Position numbers and translations under genes: made by a program
Part shown: positions 24,446-36,140 of the stretch, piece by piece
Layout of the letters: each line of letters opens with the position of its first letter
Position numbering within the stretch: position 1 is the first letter of the stretch
Assembly: GCA_036426205.1 (NCBI GenBank)
Contig: CM071568.1
Coordinates: 123,414,945 to 123,478,944 of the forward strand
Length of the DNA stretch: 64,000 bases
Reading direction: 5' to 3'
Source: Ascaphus truei
Taxonomy: Eukaryota > Chordata > Amphibia > Anura > Ascaphidae
Notes under the pieces: model-generated
Told to the model about the DNA's origin: nothing
Databases searched by the model: none
Seen by the model: the letters and a program-made list of their open reading frames with translations, nothing else

Positions 24446-25692
24446 ATGGCGGCTGGATCATATGAAAAATAATAATAATAATACAAAAAAAAAATGTATT
24501 CTCTACCTCAGCAGTACAATAAAAACATCCTTCAGGAGCAGGAACACTAACGCGTTTCGCGCAACCAGCGCTTTGTCAAAGAGTAGCTATGCTTCCAATA
24601 TAAAGGTATATATAGCAGTCCTAATGCCATTTGCGGACGCCCCCTGTGCACGGACATAACTGCACCCAAAAGAAATGGGAAACCAAATCTAGTCAAGCCA
24701 TGATCAGTGTAGTGACAGCTGTGGCATAAGAATATGCTACAATAGCAATGATTTATATGGCTTATTAAAACAATACAAATTATAATAAAAGACAACACAA
24801 AAAACAGACAAAGGTTATTAAACATAATCCAGGATGTACTGGCTGAATAATACCATGTATATATAACAGATGAATAAATGATAAATACATTGGTGCAATA
24901 TATGGGCAATTGTTGGAGATTGTTGAATGATGCAATATAATGTCTATATTACATATAAACAAAATAAATAGAGTGCCCATAGCATAAATCAATCAGTATT
25001 GTCCATAATTCAATATTAGTTCAAAAAGCAACAAATCACAAATATATATATATACACACGTATACAGTACATATAAACAACAAGACAGAAAAGAAAGAAA
25101 TGCTCATTCGTTATAACTACAGGAGTCTTAGAGGCTATATACTGTACCATGCTACAACACAAATGAAATGTGAAAAGGTCAGTGCTACCAAGTATTCACG
25201 ATTAATAGCAAGAATCCCAGAACGAAACAAGAATGAACAAGCTGACAAAAAGCCAAGCAGCTAGGATTGTACTCTGCTCTAGTTCCTTAAACAAATGTTT
25301 AACACCTATTGCCACAAAAATCAGTAGATATTCAGTTCTCCGCCATGACGATAGACTCTTCTTAAATCATGGGTTTTACCATTTTCAGGCACCTTCTGAC
25401 ATACAGTAGCATAACATTAAGTGTTTCTTATCTGGTATTCCTCTGTGTATTAGTCTTCCCTGTATTATGGTCTTGCATAATATCCCTATAAAGTGCTGCA
25501 CACATGGTTGGACCTAGATTAAAAAAAATATATATATACAATTCAAGTAGGTGATGTAGCGAACTCTGCTTATTGAAAGCGTCAAAACTACATTTCCCCC
25601 CCCCCCCCTCCTACTTCTACATTCTTACCAATGCTGGAATAGTTTGGTGCTCCTCTTATAAACCTGTCAAACTCCTGATTGTGTCACCAAGG

Positions 25693-26125
25693 CAGGCCTG
25701 CACTCACTGTGCGGCCCCTTTCCGCTCTCCCCCTCCCTCCCAAGTCCTCTTTATCCCTCCGTCTCCCTCCCCCGCGAGCCCGCTCACCCAAGAGCCCGCT
25801 CTCCCCCTACCCCAGGAGCCAGCTCTCCCCCTCCCCCACGAGCCAGGGCAGCAGCACGCTCTAGCATTGAGGCACTTCCGTGCCTGCTGCTTGCTAGAGC
25901 GCGTGCGTGAAGTCCTGCCTGCTCTGCCGCCTCCGCAGCAAACCGAGGTAGCGGGGGGGGGGGGGTCATTGGAGGTGCAGGGGGAGTATTGTGTGGGTGA
26001 GGGGGAGTATTGTGTGGGTGAGGGGGAGTGATCGGGGTATGAGAGATGGGGAGTGACGACGACGACGACTTTTTTTTTCCTTGGAGCAGTTCGGCCCTTC
26101 TCACTTTACGAGTTGTGCAGGCCTG
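25693..26125. mobile_element. Short relative of the 20750-23919 element
   Basis: The right 60 bp (CCTTGGAGCAGTTCGGCCC...TTTACGAGTTGTGCAGGCCTG) nearly match the right end of the 3.2-kb element, and the left end CAGGCCTGCACTCACTGTGC resembles its terminus. The inside has only two AGGGGGAGTATTGTGTGGGTG units instead of kilobases of array. No convincing 8-bp duplication was found. Confidence 0.6.
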
Positions 26126-26271
26126 ACTTAGGTAACATGATCTATTGTTACCGTTTACAGCTCAAACTGCTGGGAACATTGATATTATTCTGCCAAACAG
26201 GAAAGTGTTGCAAAGACTTTGCTTTTTGCAAGAAAGACCTGCATTTTGGAGTCACCCTTTGTGCTCTATTG

Positions 26272-26542
26272 CAGAGATGCACAAACTGGGGGCGCGAGAT
26301 TCTCTGCGGGGGGTACAGAGGCCCTGCGCGCTTCCTGAAGACATTTAAATTAAATGCCTCTGGAAGCAGTGAAGGCCTTTGTAAACTTCACTTACCTTGG
26401 CTCAGGCGGCTTCTGGAGACGCGTTGCCATGGCAACGTGACATCATAACGCCAGGACGCAGAGCCAAGGTAAGGAGGGGGGAGCAAGGAGGGGGGACAGC
26501 CAGCAGGGGGGATTGCAGGGGAAAGAAAATTGTGCTCCAATG
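26272..26542. mobile_element. hAT-type MITE, family H, copy 2
   Basis: It starts CAGAGATGCACAAACTGGGGG and ends ATTGTGCTCCAATG. The 8-bp flanks ctctattg (26264-26271) and ctctatgg (26543-26550) differ once. A perfect GTTGCCATGGCAAC palindrome is at 26423-26436. Confidence 0.7.
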
Positions 26543-26599
26543 CTCTATGGCTAGAGGAAACGTGCACAGAGACAGAAATCCCAGTGTAATTATCATTTG

Positions 26600-26946
26600 T
26601 TAATCTGGATAACCTGAAGCTGAACCAGAGCTGAACCTCTGCTCTCAGCTTCTTCCGATAACCACAAGTTTATTGCTGGTAAAATAACAACAAGAACAAG
26701 TTGCCAGGGTCATTAATAGAAATCTGACTCCTGATGATGTTGCAGCTTTCTATTGAGCCCCGGCGTGAGGTTGTCCCGGCCAGCTACATGGTGTCCAACA
26801 GACAAGCATTCTTGGATATCTCAGAGTATGGAGGGTTTCGAATAATAACCCAAAAAGGTTAGACTACAGCAGATCTGCTCCTAGAGACCCTTGTTTCCAT
26901 TATTAACAGAAAAACATGTAAATAATTATCAGCAATGCTTGCTGCT
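26600..26946. mobile_element. TTAA-type MITE family, copy 4
   Basis: It contains TTGCAGCTTTCTATTG and GATATCTCAGAGTATGGAGG-like blocks of the family and ends ...AATGCTTGCTGCT followed by TTAA at 26947-26950. An inverted segment with GCTGAACCAGAGCTGAACC lies near its left end. The left boundary is approximate. Confidence 0.45.
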
Positions 26947-28581
26947 TTAAACAAAAAAAAGAAAGAGGCGCGGCGAAGAGACGATTTGGTATTGTGATTT
27001 CTTGCAAGAGCATCAAATTGTGGCTTCTGGATATGTGTTGCATTGTAAAATCATAACCCACAGGAGATTTAAATTTTGTCCCTTTTTTTTTTGTTGTTAT
27101 GTGCCAACTTCATCTTGCACGTTCCTCTTTTCTTTTTGCATATTAAAGTGCTCAAACGTATATTTATTTATTTGAGGTGTAGCTGTTTATTCTGGTACCA
27201 AATTTTATAAACCTCTTCATGTGGTACAGTTATTGCCTTCACTTTTTTTCCCCCCTCAAAACAAACCTTCCGCTATATATACCCCAAAGTTACTAAAGGG
27301 TGCCAAGTCTTAACACACCCGAAATCTCATTCAAGAGAAAACAGTGACATACTGTACAGTATAACTAACAAATAGAGCACAGTCATGTTTCCCAAAATCA
27401 ATAAGAGGTGTGGAATTTCACTCAAAATATATTGCAGTTTAAATGCCTAAAAGAGCAGATCATGGTTGGAGCCCCAAACTAAACTACTCCAGCTGAAATA
27501 CTCATGTATTTAGGATAATGGGACTTGCCGTAAGTGGCAAGGCTTAGTAGCACCTTTTTAGTAACAGAGTCAGAATGCCTGGAAATTAAAAACATTGATG
27601 ATGTTCTATGTCGCTTATTAGCCAACCTGGCCATTTCTTGGTATAGTTAGCAATGTTTTGTGAAAAACATGTTCTTGGCATGTGGCAAGTTGACACATCA
27701 CAAAAGGTAGAAAGCTTTAAAGCAACAATCCCACCCATCAACTCTAGTCTCTTATTTTCCTCATTAAAAAAAAACACCGTCCTCTGGACCTGAAACATCA
27801 GGGATTGTTTCTTTTTTCTTTTGCAAGAAAAAAAACAACGATGGCTGTGTGGATAACCAAACACTTCACAAGAGGTCATACATTTCTACCGGCCACAGAG
27901 TGAGGCCGACTTGAGAGGACACGAATTCTTTGAAGGGAATTTCAAAATTCATCATCTCCATAGCTTGTAGGGTCGATGTTCAGCTGCAGGGGCCTTCCCA
28001 TATTTTTACTTCTTGATTCACACCCTCCCTTCAAACCCAGTTTGTTGTATTGCTTTTGCAATAAATACTTTCCATTCTGCACCTCGTGCTTTGGAAGATT
28101 TAATAAAGCATAACTGATGTGTTCGTTTAATAGTAAATTATTATTCCAATTTATACATATAAAGACAGAATAGCAATATTTCCATAACAAACCATTGGAT
28201 TAACTTTATATTAAAAGCGCCTAGTCCCCAAGGGGTCTAAACTGCACAAACTGCCTATATAGTTAGCAATTACCATATTTTAACATTCAATTGATAATTT
28301 ACAAATGTGCTAAATAAACGGTTTAACTTTAGATACAGTGCAAAAGACTAATTCCAAAAGAACATCAACATAAAGGCTGCAATGATGAGGGACAAAGAAA
28401 ATGTGAAAATATTTAAAATAGTAAGTCATTACAAGTCATCTTCTTGTATTATTATGCGTGAGGGCTTGTAAAATAATCTGTTGTACTGTATAAAGAATTA
28501 AAAACAACAAAAAAACATTTTTATAGAAATTTCCATGTCTTTTTGGAAGAAAGCCCACAATGAAACTCATACTGTATAAAC

Positions 28582-28883
28582 CAGCGGTGCGCAAACGGGG
28601 GGGAGCGAGATGGTCTGCGGGGGGCACGAGGTTTACAGAGGAACTTAAATTAAGTGCCGGGGAAGTGGCGAACGCCTCTGTAAACTGCACTTACCTTGGC
28701 TCCGGCGGCTTCTGGTGACGTGTCGCCATGGCAACAAAGTGACAAATGATGTCGTGAGGTCATGTGACAGCAAGTTGCCATGGTAACGTGATGTCATGAC
28801 GCCGACATAAAGGTATGATGGGCAAGGAGAGAGGGGGAACAGCCGGCAGGGGGGGGCGCAGGGGAAAAAGATTGCGCTCCCCT
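28582..28883. mobile_element. hAT-type MITE, family H, copy 3
   Basis: It begins CAGCGGTGCGCAAACGGGGG and ends ATTGCGCTCCCCTG. The flanks gtataaac and ataaaaac match at six of eight bases. It has two X-box-like palindromes: GTCGCCATGGCAAC (28722-28735) and GTTGCCATGGTAAC (28774-28787). A separate end-like fragment of the family (TTTGCGCACTCCTG) lies at about 29369-29382. Confidence 0.65.
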
Positions 28884-29958
28884 GATAAAAACCATAGTTA
28901 AATACTGTCACTACCATCAAACAAACTAAATAGGGATGATGTATTTATTTGATTTTTAGTTTTATATAATGAATTCTGCCCCACTGGATAATGCAGTGTT
29001 GCTGGTGCCGTTTTGGTTTAAATCTTTCCAGACAATGGCAAAGTCATTTTAAAGCAGTAACGCCTTCAGAACTGTACTATACTGCACTTATATATTATTA
29101 GCTGCCTGTGCTATTGCTATAAATTTAAAGATGGTTGCCCATATTGTCAAATAGGAGGCCACCCCATCATTTCCATCCCGCTCTTCCCTCTCTTCCCTCC
29201 CTTCCGCGCATCCTCCCCCCCCCCCCCCCCCAATGGCATTGCAGCCTTCTATTGCTCCATGGATTTTGATTACCCAATAAGGATCTGAAATGCCAGCAAT
29301 TAAACCTGTATTTCGGGACCCAGCCCCCCCCCCCCTAAAATCTCCACAGGGGGGTGGCTTGCCCTCACTTTGCGCACTCCTGTATTAAACTTCCTTGGGT
29401 TGCTATAGCTAATGCTAACCCAGCTTCCTCTTTTGAAATAGGCAGCCATATTGCTGCGCTGGGAAGCAGAATCTTCGGCGATCGACCGTGGAAGAACTTA
29501 TCAATCAGTAGCTTGAATAACGGGCAAGAGGAAATGAAGCATCACATGAAATGTTCTATATATTTGGACACTCCTCTGCTACAGCCCAGGGCAAGGATCT
29601 GGATGACCGTTTTACTGGTCAGTTCCAGTTCATGTTTTGTAGTGCTGTTACGTGAAAGCACTTAGTCATGTAATGCACCCATTTACCATATTGAACATTC
29701 AATTGATAATTTAAGAATGTGCTTAATAACCAACTTTTTAAATGTACAGTAGGTTAATGCAAGACTAAAAGAACCAACAATAAAGGCTTAGAGCATAGAA
29801 CATTTTACAATATCCAATTGGATTTCAATAAAAAAAAAATAATTATATATAGGATGTTTCTTCGTAGGTTTATTCAGCACAATACTTTGTTTGCTTTCCT
29901 TTTTTACAAATTAAAAATATACATGCTGAAATAAAATGTGTCATCAACCATTATCAGC

Positions 29959-30712
29959 TGTAAGGAATCGGGGAGCGCGTCCCCCGCGGCGCACTCCCTC
30001 CTTACCTGCTGCCTCGTGCAATCCCGTCTCTACAGCGCGCGCTCACGGAGGAGCTTTGTTGACATTACAGAGTCTGGCTCCACCCCCCGCTTACGGCACG
30101 CATCAGCGGCGCGCACACGTGGTGCGTGTGCCCCGCTCCCCTGCTGCTCGTCAACTACCCTCATCATGCCCACCTGTCTCCTGTACCACTCCACCTATCC
30201 TTGCCTACGCTGAGGCCGCACCTCTACTCCTCTCCTCTTTCTCTTTGGTCCTGCTCTCCCCTATATCCTCAGCTTTGCCCCTTGCACTTTGGTTGAGCAT
30301 ATTTCCTGGTAGCGCTTGTTCTCCCACTTCCTGGTTCCTCGCCTTGCTCCGTGTACAGTCGTCTTGCTTTCAGATTGATCTCCTGTGTACCAACCCTGCT
30401 TGACCCTTGGACTCCGCACTTCTGGCTTACCCACTCCGGCTTTCCTCCAACCTTCCGCATCTCTCCAATCCTGACCATGGCTTACGGACGTCTACATTTC
30501 TACTGGCTCCAACCACTGACCACGGCTATCGGACTCCGAACATTCTACCGGCTCCTACCTCTGACCTCGGCAAGTATCAAGAGTACTCTAACCTATCCAT
30601 CCCGACCCGGTTGCCTGACCAGCCACTCTCCAGACGTGCCCCCGTGGCTGTGGGTGGCGTTTATACCCATTCCCACCTCAGTACCGGGGTCCCGCTTTGT
30701 TAGTGGCGAGCA
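29959..30712 (+). mobile_element. Solo LTR of the chromodomain Gypsy family
   Basis: It begins TGTAAGGAATCGGGG and ends GGCGAGCA, with a 4-bp duplication cagc on both sides (29955-29958; 30713-30716). It is the same family, in opposite orientation, as the LTR at 56707-57440 (shared CCCACAGC...CACGTCTGGAGAGTGG-type text when reversed). It lacks internal coding sequence. Plus-strand frames through it are not genes. Confidence 0.7.
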
Positions 30713-31465
30713 CAGCTAGCATCTTTCCTGTGGTACATTAAAACAAAGTCATGGGATTGCTCAGATGCTCTCTCAATCCTCTCACTTATTGAAGCTGGCA
30801 ACAAGAAATCAAAACCAAGTAAAAGGTAGTGACATCTGCACACTGCAGATTGAGATTAAAATTAGCCAAATTTTATTTATGCCATTTTGCGAGATATCAC
30901 CCGGCCAAAACAGAGAAGGCAGATCATGGAGGATTAAAAAAAATAATCAATTAGCAGATGTGTTGTTTTTTCTTAAGAAATCAGATTAATTGAAATTATA
31001 AACAAGAACACCATTTAAACAAATAGTAGTAGCAGTAAACTAAATATACATTGAGGAATTTTTTTTTAATTTTTTATATCAAATGGAAATATTAATGTGT
31101 GCTCATTTGAATGTCTTAGGCAGGTCTGCAACCCCGCCATTCACCATTATCGCCCAGCACACAGCACTTAATGCTTTGCAGTGGAGGGTTTTTGTCACTT
31201 TGTCACTTTTTTTACCCACCATAATTTAAGTATCTAAGTAGTCTAAGTATAGACACACAGACACACAGACACACAATCAGGTGTTTGACTCATTTATGAC
31301 AGGAGCACCAACTGATTTCAGCTTAGGTAAGACTGTAGAAATATACATTGTCGCATGCTTTACATATACAAAGAAAAAAAAATGAAGAAGTAGTTCTGCT
31401 GCTTTAATATATTATAAATATACAATTGTAGGTCCTGATTAATTACACATGGCGATGGTATATTG

Positions 31466-31777
31466 CAGGGGTGTGCAAACTGTTGGAGATGCACCCCCCC
31501 CTGCTTGGTCCCCCTGGTGCTCACGCCCCACTTACCTCGCTCAGCGGCGGCAAATGACACCGCGTTGCCATGGCGACGGGCCATGTGACGTCACATGGTC
31601 CCGAGTTGCCATGGCGACACGTCACAGCACACATCTGAATCGCAGTAAGTGAAGTAGCAGAGGCCTCACGCGATTCCCCAACATTTAATTGAAATGCCTT
31701 GGGAAAGAGCGCGGGGCCCCTACAACCGCCTGCGCCCATACAGCAAAAACATGCGCTCCCCAGTTTGCGCACCCCTG
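31466..31777. mobile_element. hAT-type MITE, family H, copy 4 (perfect duplication)
   Basis: It starts CAGGGGTGTGCAAACT and ends AGTTTGCGCACCCCTG, with a perfect 8-bp duplication gtatattg at 31458-31465 and 31778-31785. It carries two GTTGCCATGGCGAC palindromes (31564-31577; 31605-31618) and between them a CRE-like TGACGTCA. The 8-bp duplication with CAG ends is the hAT hallmark. It is non-coding, 312 bp. Confidence 0.85.
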
Positions 31778-31791
31778 GTATATTGAATTAA

Positions 31792-32071
31792 GGCTGCGCT
31801 TACAGTGCCGGCGACGCGACGTTGTGGAAAAACAAATGTATTGCTGCCGTCGCATGTGCTTATAGTAAGCGCGACGGAGTGACACGAAATGTGGAAGCCG
31901 GTCAAAATTAAATTTTTCAGAGGCTGTCGCCACATGTGACAGCCTCTGAACCAATCAATGGCCAGGTCACTTGCGACGTCGCTGCAAAGCGAAATACAAC
32001 TTTTGCGGGTGGCGACGGCAGTGGAAGACGTCATCCATCGCGTCACCATTGCGCGCAATATAAGCGAGGCC
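31792..32071. mobile_element. PIF/Harbinger-type MITE
   Basis: TAA flanks both ends (31789-31791; 32072-32074). The ends GGCTGCGCTTA and TAAGCGAGGCC are imperfect inverted repeats. It is rich in GCGACG. An internal hairpin with an 11-bp perfect stem (CAGAGGCTGTC) lies at about 31918-31948. It sits directly beside a hAT-type MITE. Confidence 0.65.
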
Positions 32072-32663
32072 TAACACATTTTAGGCAGATCTTTCATACA
32101 AATCTACATTTACAAGGAGTATGTTTGCCTCGATATTTAGGTTCCAGAACACCTCAATATAATCTTCAACGTTTAGACCTCTGCAGATACTTACAGTACT
32201 GCAGACATGCTTTTCATGTTGCAGTTGATTGTTAGCTCTGCATATTTTTTTCCTCTTTCCAATGCTTGTAATTCGCTTTAGTGCGCCTAATGGAATTTAC
32301 AATCTGTTCAGGCTTGCATTCATTGTTTACTCAGGGGCTTAAGCCACAAGCTGGCCTAGCCCGAAGGCCATAAACTCATGAGTTCACATATTGAGCAACC
32401 GTGCAGTAGTATAGCCATGACAATTCTATTTATATTCCTGTTGTCACAGAAATGTAATTACATATGGAAAATAAAAATGTTTCGTTGCTTTGGACATTTT
32501 TTTAAACCACAATTTTTCAGTAAAACAAATTCATTATGAATCAATGTTACAGTTGACTGCTACATAGAAGAAAAAAAAACAATGTTAAGATATTTTTGTA
32601 ATGAAGCTTTCTACTAGCCATATTATTTCATGACATCACAGGTTGCAATACCTTAAATTAGAG

Positions 32664-32938
32664 CAGGGTGTGCAAAACTGTAGGGCGCACGACGCCTACA
32701 GAGGCCCTGCACTCTTCCCGAAGACATTTAAATTAAATATCGGGGGAGCGTGAAGGCCTCTGCAAGGTCCCTTATCTTGGCTCAGACTTCTGGCGACAAA
32801 TGATGCCGCGGGGGTCACATGACGCCGCGTTGCCATGGCAACGTGACATCACATGACGACGTGACATCAGAACACCGGAGCCAAGGTTAAGAAGGGAGGG
32901 AGGCGGGGGGCGCAGGGGAGAAAGTTTGCGCACCCCTG
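32664..32938. mobile_element. hAT-type MITE, family H, copy 5 (perfect duplication)
   Basis: It starts CAGGGTGTGCAAAACTG and ends TTTGCGCACCCCTG, with a perfect 8-bp duplication aattagag at 32656-32663 and 32939-32946. A perfect GTTGCCATGGCAAC palindrome is at 32829-32842. It is non-coding, 275 bp. Confidence 0.85.
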
Positions 32939-33440
32939 AATTAGAGGAGCGATTCCTAACAGGGGGTTTTGTGAGGTGCCTCCAAGGGGTTTGCCAGCAA
33001 AACTGTGCAATGGGGAACCCAGGCAGTAAAGTGGGTACCTGAGTCTGTGTGGGGGCTGCGCACTTAGCAAGGCCCCACACTGCACCTTGGAGGTGGGTAA
33101 AATAGCCGTCTGTTACAGCAGGAACTTCCAAGGTTGTTTCCCACATTGCTTTGCATCCATGTATTTGGCAAGGCATTGTGGGGCATGGATTTGAATGCTC
33201 TCGCAGCAACAGACAGCTTTTACAGGGCCTGCTTAATGGCGGTGTCACTGCCCCGGGCTCCATGCTTTCCCCGTACCCAACTTCCGTAATCACAGTTTAA
33301 ATATGTGGTGGTTAAACATTTAAACTGAAGTTGGGTACAGGGGGGGGGGCGGGGGGAAGAGAGAGACAGAGAAAGAGAGAGAAAAAGGCCTCCAAGCACT
33401 AAACGGCACATGACACTGGCTCATGGGAGGAAGGGTAAGA

Positions 33441-33442
<2 letters not shown>

Positions 33443-33472
<30 letters not shown>
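33443..33472. repeat. (AC)n microsatellite
   Basis: A pure run of AC dinucleotides. Confidence 0.95.
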
Positions 33473-33474
<2 letters not shown>

Positions 33475-35289
33475 CCAGGCCCTGCCATGTTCCAATCCGC
33501 CCCTGAATTACCACCCGTGCCGTGAGGTGCAGTTGGGGCATTATTAAGAGTGTTCCCCCCCCCACAAGTTCAGGACACTACACTGCCTGGGATCGGTCAA
33601 ACCGTTTTGTTAGCAACAGTCTTGAGTAGGTAAGAAGATTGGGGTTCGTGGAACAAATATTTTCTAGCAGGTGGTTCACAATGTAAAAACGTTGGGAACC
33701 CCCGAATTAAAACAACACTGACATTGTACATACAGCAGTTGCTCTTGTATATGGATTTAATAATCCAATTGCTAAAACTGGTGTAAACGGTCACCTATTT
33801 AGACGCTCATCGCCATACGGGAGCCTGCTGAACTACAGAGATCCTTCTGTAACATTGTTCTGTGCTTGGTATTCATGATTACCGTCTAACCAATCTCAAA
33901 AACACACAAACGGTGCCACCCCGCACTGGCAATCGCCATCCTACTGTATGTCCACAGAGGAATGATAGGTATGCATTGCCTGAAGCTACAAAGCCCCGCA
34001 CCGTATGAAGATTGCATAGATAACATGTCTAACTAGAAAAGGTTGAACATAGGAACATAGTGAGACGTGGACCCTTGTGTATCAAGGCAAATTGGTGTGG
34101 TCATTGGGCGAAGAAAACTGCACCAGACGTTTCAAAGAGAAAAAAAATGTCCCTCGCTTTGAATCTTGCTTGCAGCAATAGGATTTATTCCTTTGACACG
34201 TCTGGAGCAACTTCTGTGCTCACAAATTGCATCACTTTTGTCTTGATACATAGACCATATTTTTTTTCCATCACACCAACATGTATGAGTTAAACACTTC
34301 TCACCCCCCCAGCACAGTGTGCATTGAGAGCAGGGACAGGCAGAGTACAGAAGGGCTCTGACCAGCTCTGCCCCCCCATCTCACGACTAGCTCCACCCCC
34401 ACACAGCCTGCCTCCTGCTCTCCGATCGTATTCCTCCTCCTTTCCTCCCTCCCCTTTCTGAGCGGTGGTGACTTGAACTGTCAATCACCGCCGCTGATCC
34501 AGTTTTGTAGCTGGGGAGCTCTCGTGGTCGCAGCAGTGATTGACAGCCCAGTCATCACTGCACAGGCGCCCGGGATTTTACCATCCCTTCGTGATCATAT
34601 ACATATGTAACATTTCTAGTTACATGGGACCATTAAGTTGTTTAGCAGAACAAAAACTGAAATAGAAATATAAGGAATCATTGGTTAACAGCAATTGAGT
34701 AAATTAACAAACATAGAAAGGAACCTACTTGATGGTTAACAGTAGAAAAAGCATGAGTGAAGATTCAATGCAATATACTCGAACATCGCCTTCTGCTCGT
34801 AAAAATGGGAATGGGAGGAGAGCTTGCCATTACACGAGAAGTTGCCATTACAACACTGGTCTTTGAGAGCAGCCAATCAATATGAGAAGAAAGTAAGTGA
34901 TGCCAGAGAACTGTTTGGTAACACCTTGGGAGCCAGATATGGCTGTAATGCAAACCAGATGCTGGCCTTTTTGGCACTGAGGGGGCTGTCAAATATGAAT
35001 TTGAAAATGTAAACATACAAAAATTATTGGCAAAACAAATATATATTAATGTTCAAATGGAATATTAGTTGAACGTTAAGCGATTGCATATAGTATACAT
35101 TGCTGCTGCAAACTCTGTCAATAAAGCTTTTTAAAATAAACCTACACGTATACAGACCGGTGTATATCCAATAAAAAAAAATTTAAAAAACGAAAGGCAG
35201 CACGTTTTGGACCCAAAATGGAAATAGTGACCAATAACAGGCCAAGCTTTGCCAAAAGGGAGGTCAAAGTTCAGAACTTGCGTTCATGG

Positions 35290-36140
35290 CCGCAGACCGA
35301 TTTCCCGGGGCCCAGGACTTGAGTTACGTCTGCCGCCCGTCCGCCCCTTGGCGGTATTGCGAGCCCAACGCCCCCACCTATTTCACACCTCATGAGCCCC
35401 CTCTATTTCCCCCCTTCTTCCCATGCATTTCTCTCCCCTCCGTCTTACTCCCTCTTCCTCACGAGCCCCCTCACCTCTCCCGCCTCGCATGTATTGCTTT
35501 CCACTGCGTCTCACTCACCCCACCTTCCGTCAATTACCCCACTCTCGCTCAATCCAAAAAAAAAAACAAAAAAAAAACACCACCCCTAAAAACATATAAC
35601 CCACCCCCCAATACATAAAAATAAACACCACAATACAGATTATAAATACACCCCAACCACATATTAAAAATACAACCCCCAATACAAATATAAAATAAAA
35701 AAAAATAAAAAAATACAGATATACATTGTCAATGGTCAGGACTCGCATGGTGGCTGCGGGGGGCCCGGCCGGCGCTGCAAGTTAGGCACGACCTCTGGCC
35801 AGGCCCAGCTGCCAGTCCTCTCGCAACAGGGCCCCGGCTCTCCCTCAGCTGCAGGCTCCTCTCTCACTCTGTCCCAAGCCGAAGTTCCGACATCAGCACG
35901 TGCCAGGCCTCCTTCTCCTGCCGGCGTGCGCCAGAAGCTGGGCCAAGCTTACTTCCGGCACGCTGGCGTCAGAGAGGCCCGTCGTGCACCAGCATTGGAA
36001 GCTCGGCGTGGGACAGAGTGAGGAAGAGGCCTGCAGGCCTGCAGCTAAGGGAGAGCCGAGAGGACCGGCAGCCAGGCCTGGCCCAAATTGCAGCGCCGAT
36101 CAGGCCCCCTGCAGCCACCTCTCCCGGCATTCCCCCCCCT
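35290..36140. repeat. GC-rich repeat with inverted arms
   Basis: A C-rich stretch (35330-35550) and an A-rich stretch (35551-35720) precede two inverted arms (about 35800-35870 and 36020-36090: CAGCTGCCAGTCCTCTCG...CTCAGCTGCAGGC and complement). The right half shares GGCACGCTGGCGTCAGAGAGGCCC...GTGGGACAG with the palindromic hAT-type element at 12861-13568, so this is probably a degraded relative. Confidence 0.45.

Noticed and set aside
25685..26133. 8-bp target duplication around the 25693-26125 element
   Set aside because: The flanking octamers (caccaagg, acttaggt) do not match.
29936..30719. Overlapping ORFs of 91-155 codons
   Set aside because: They lie in a solo LTR whose relative at 56707-57440 does not preserve them.
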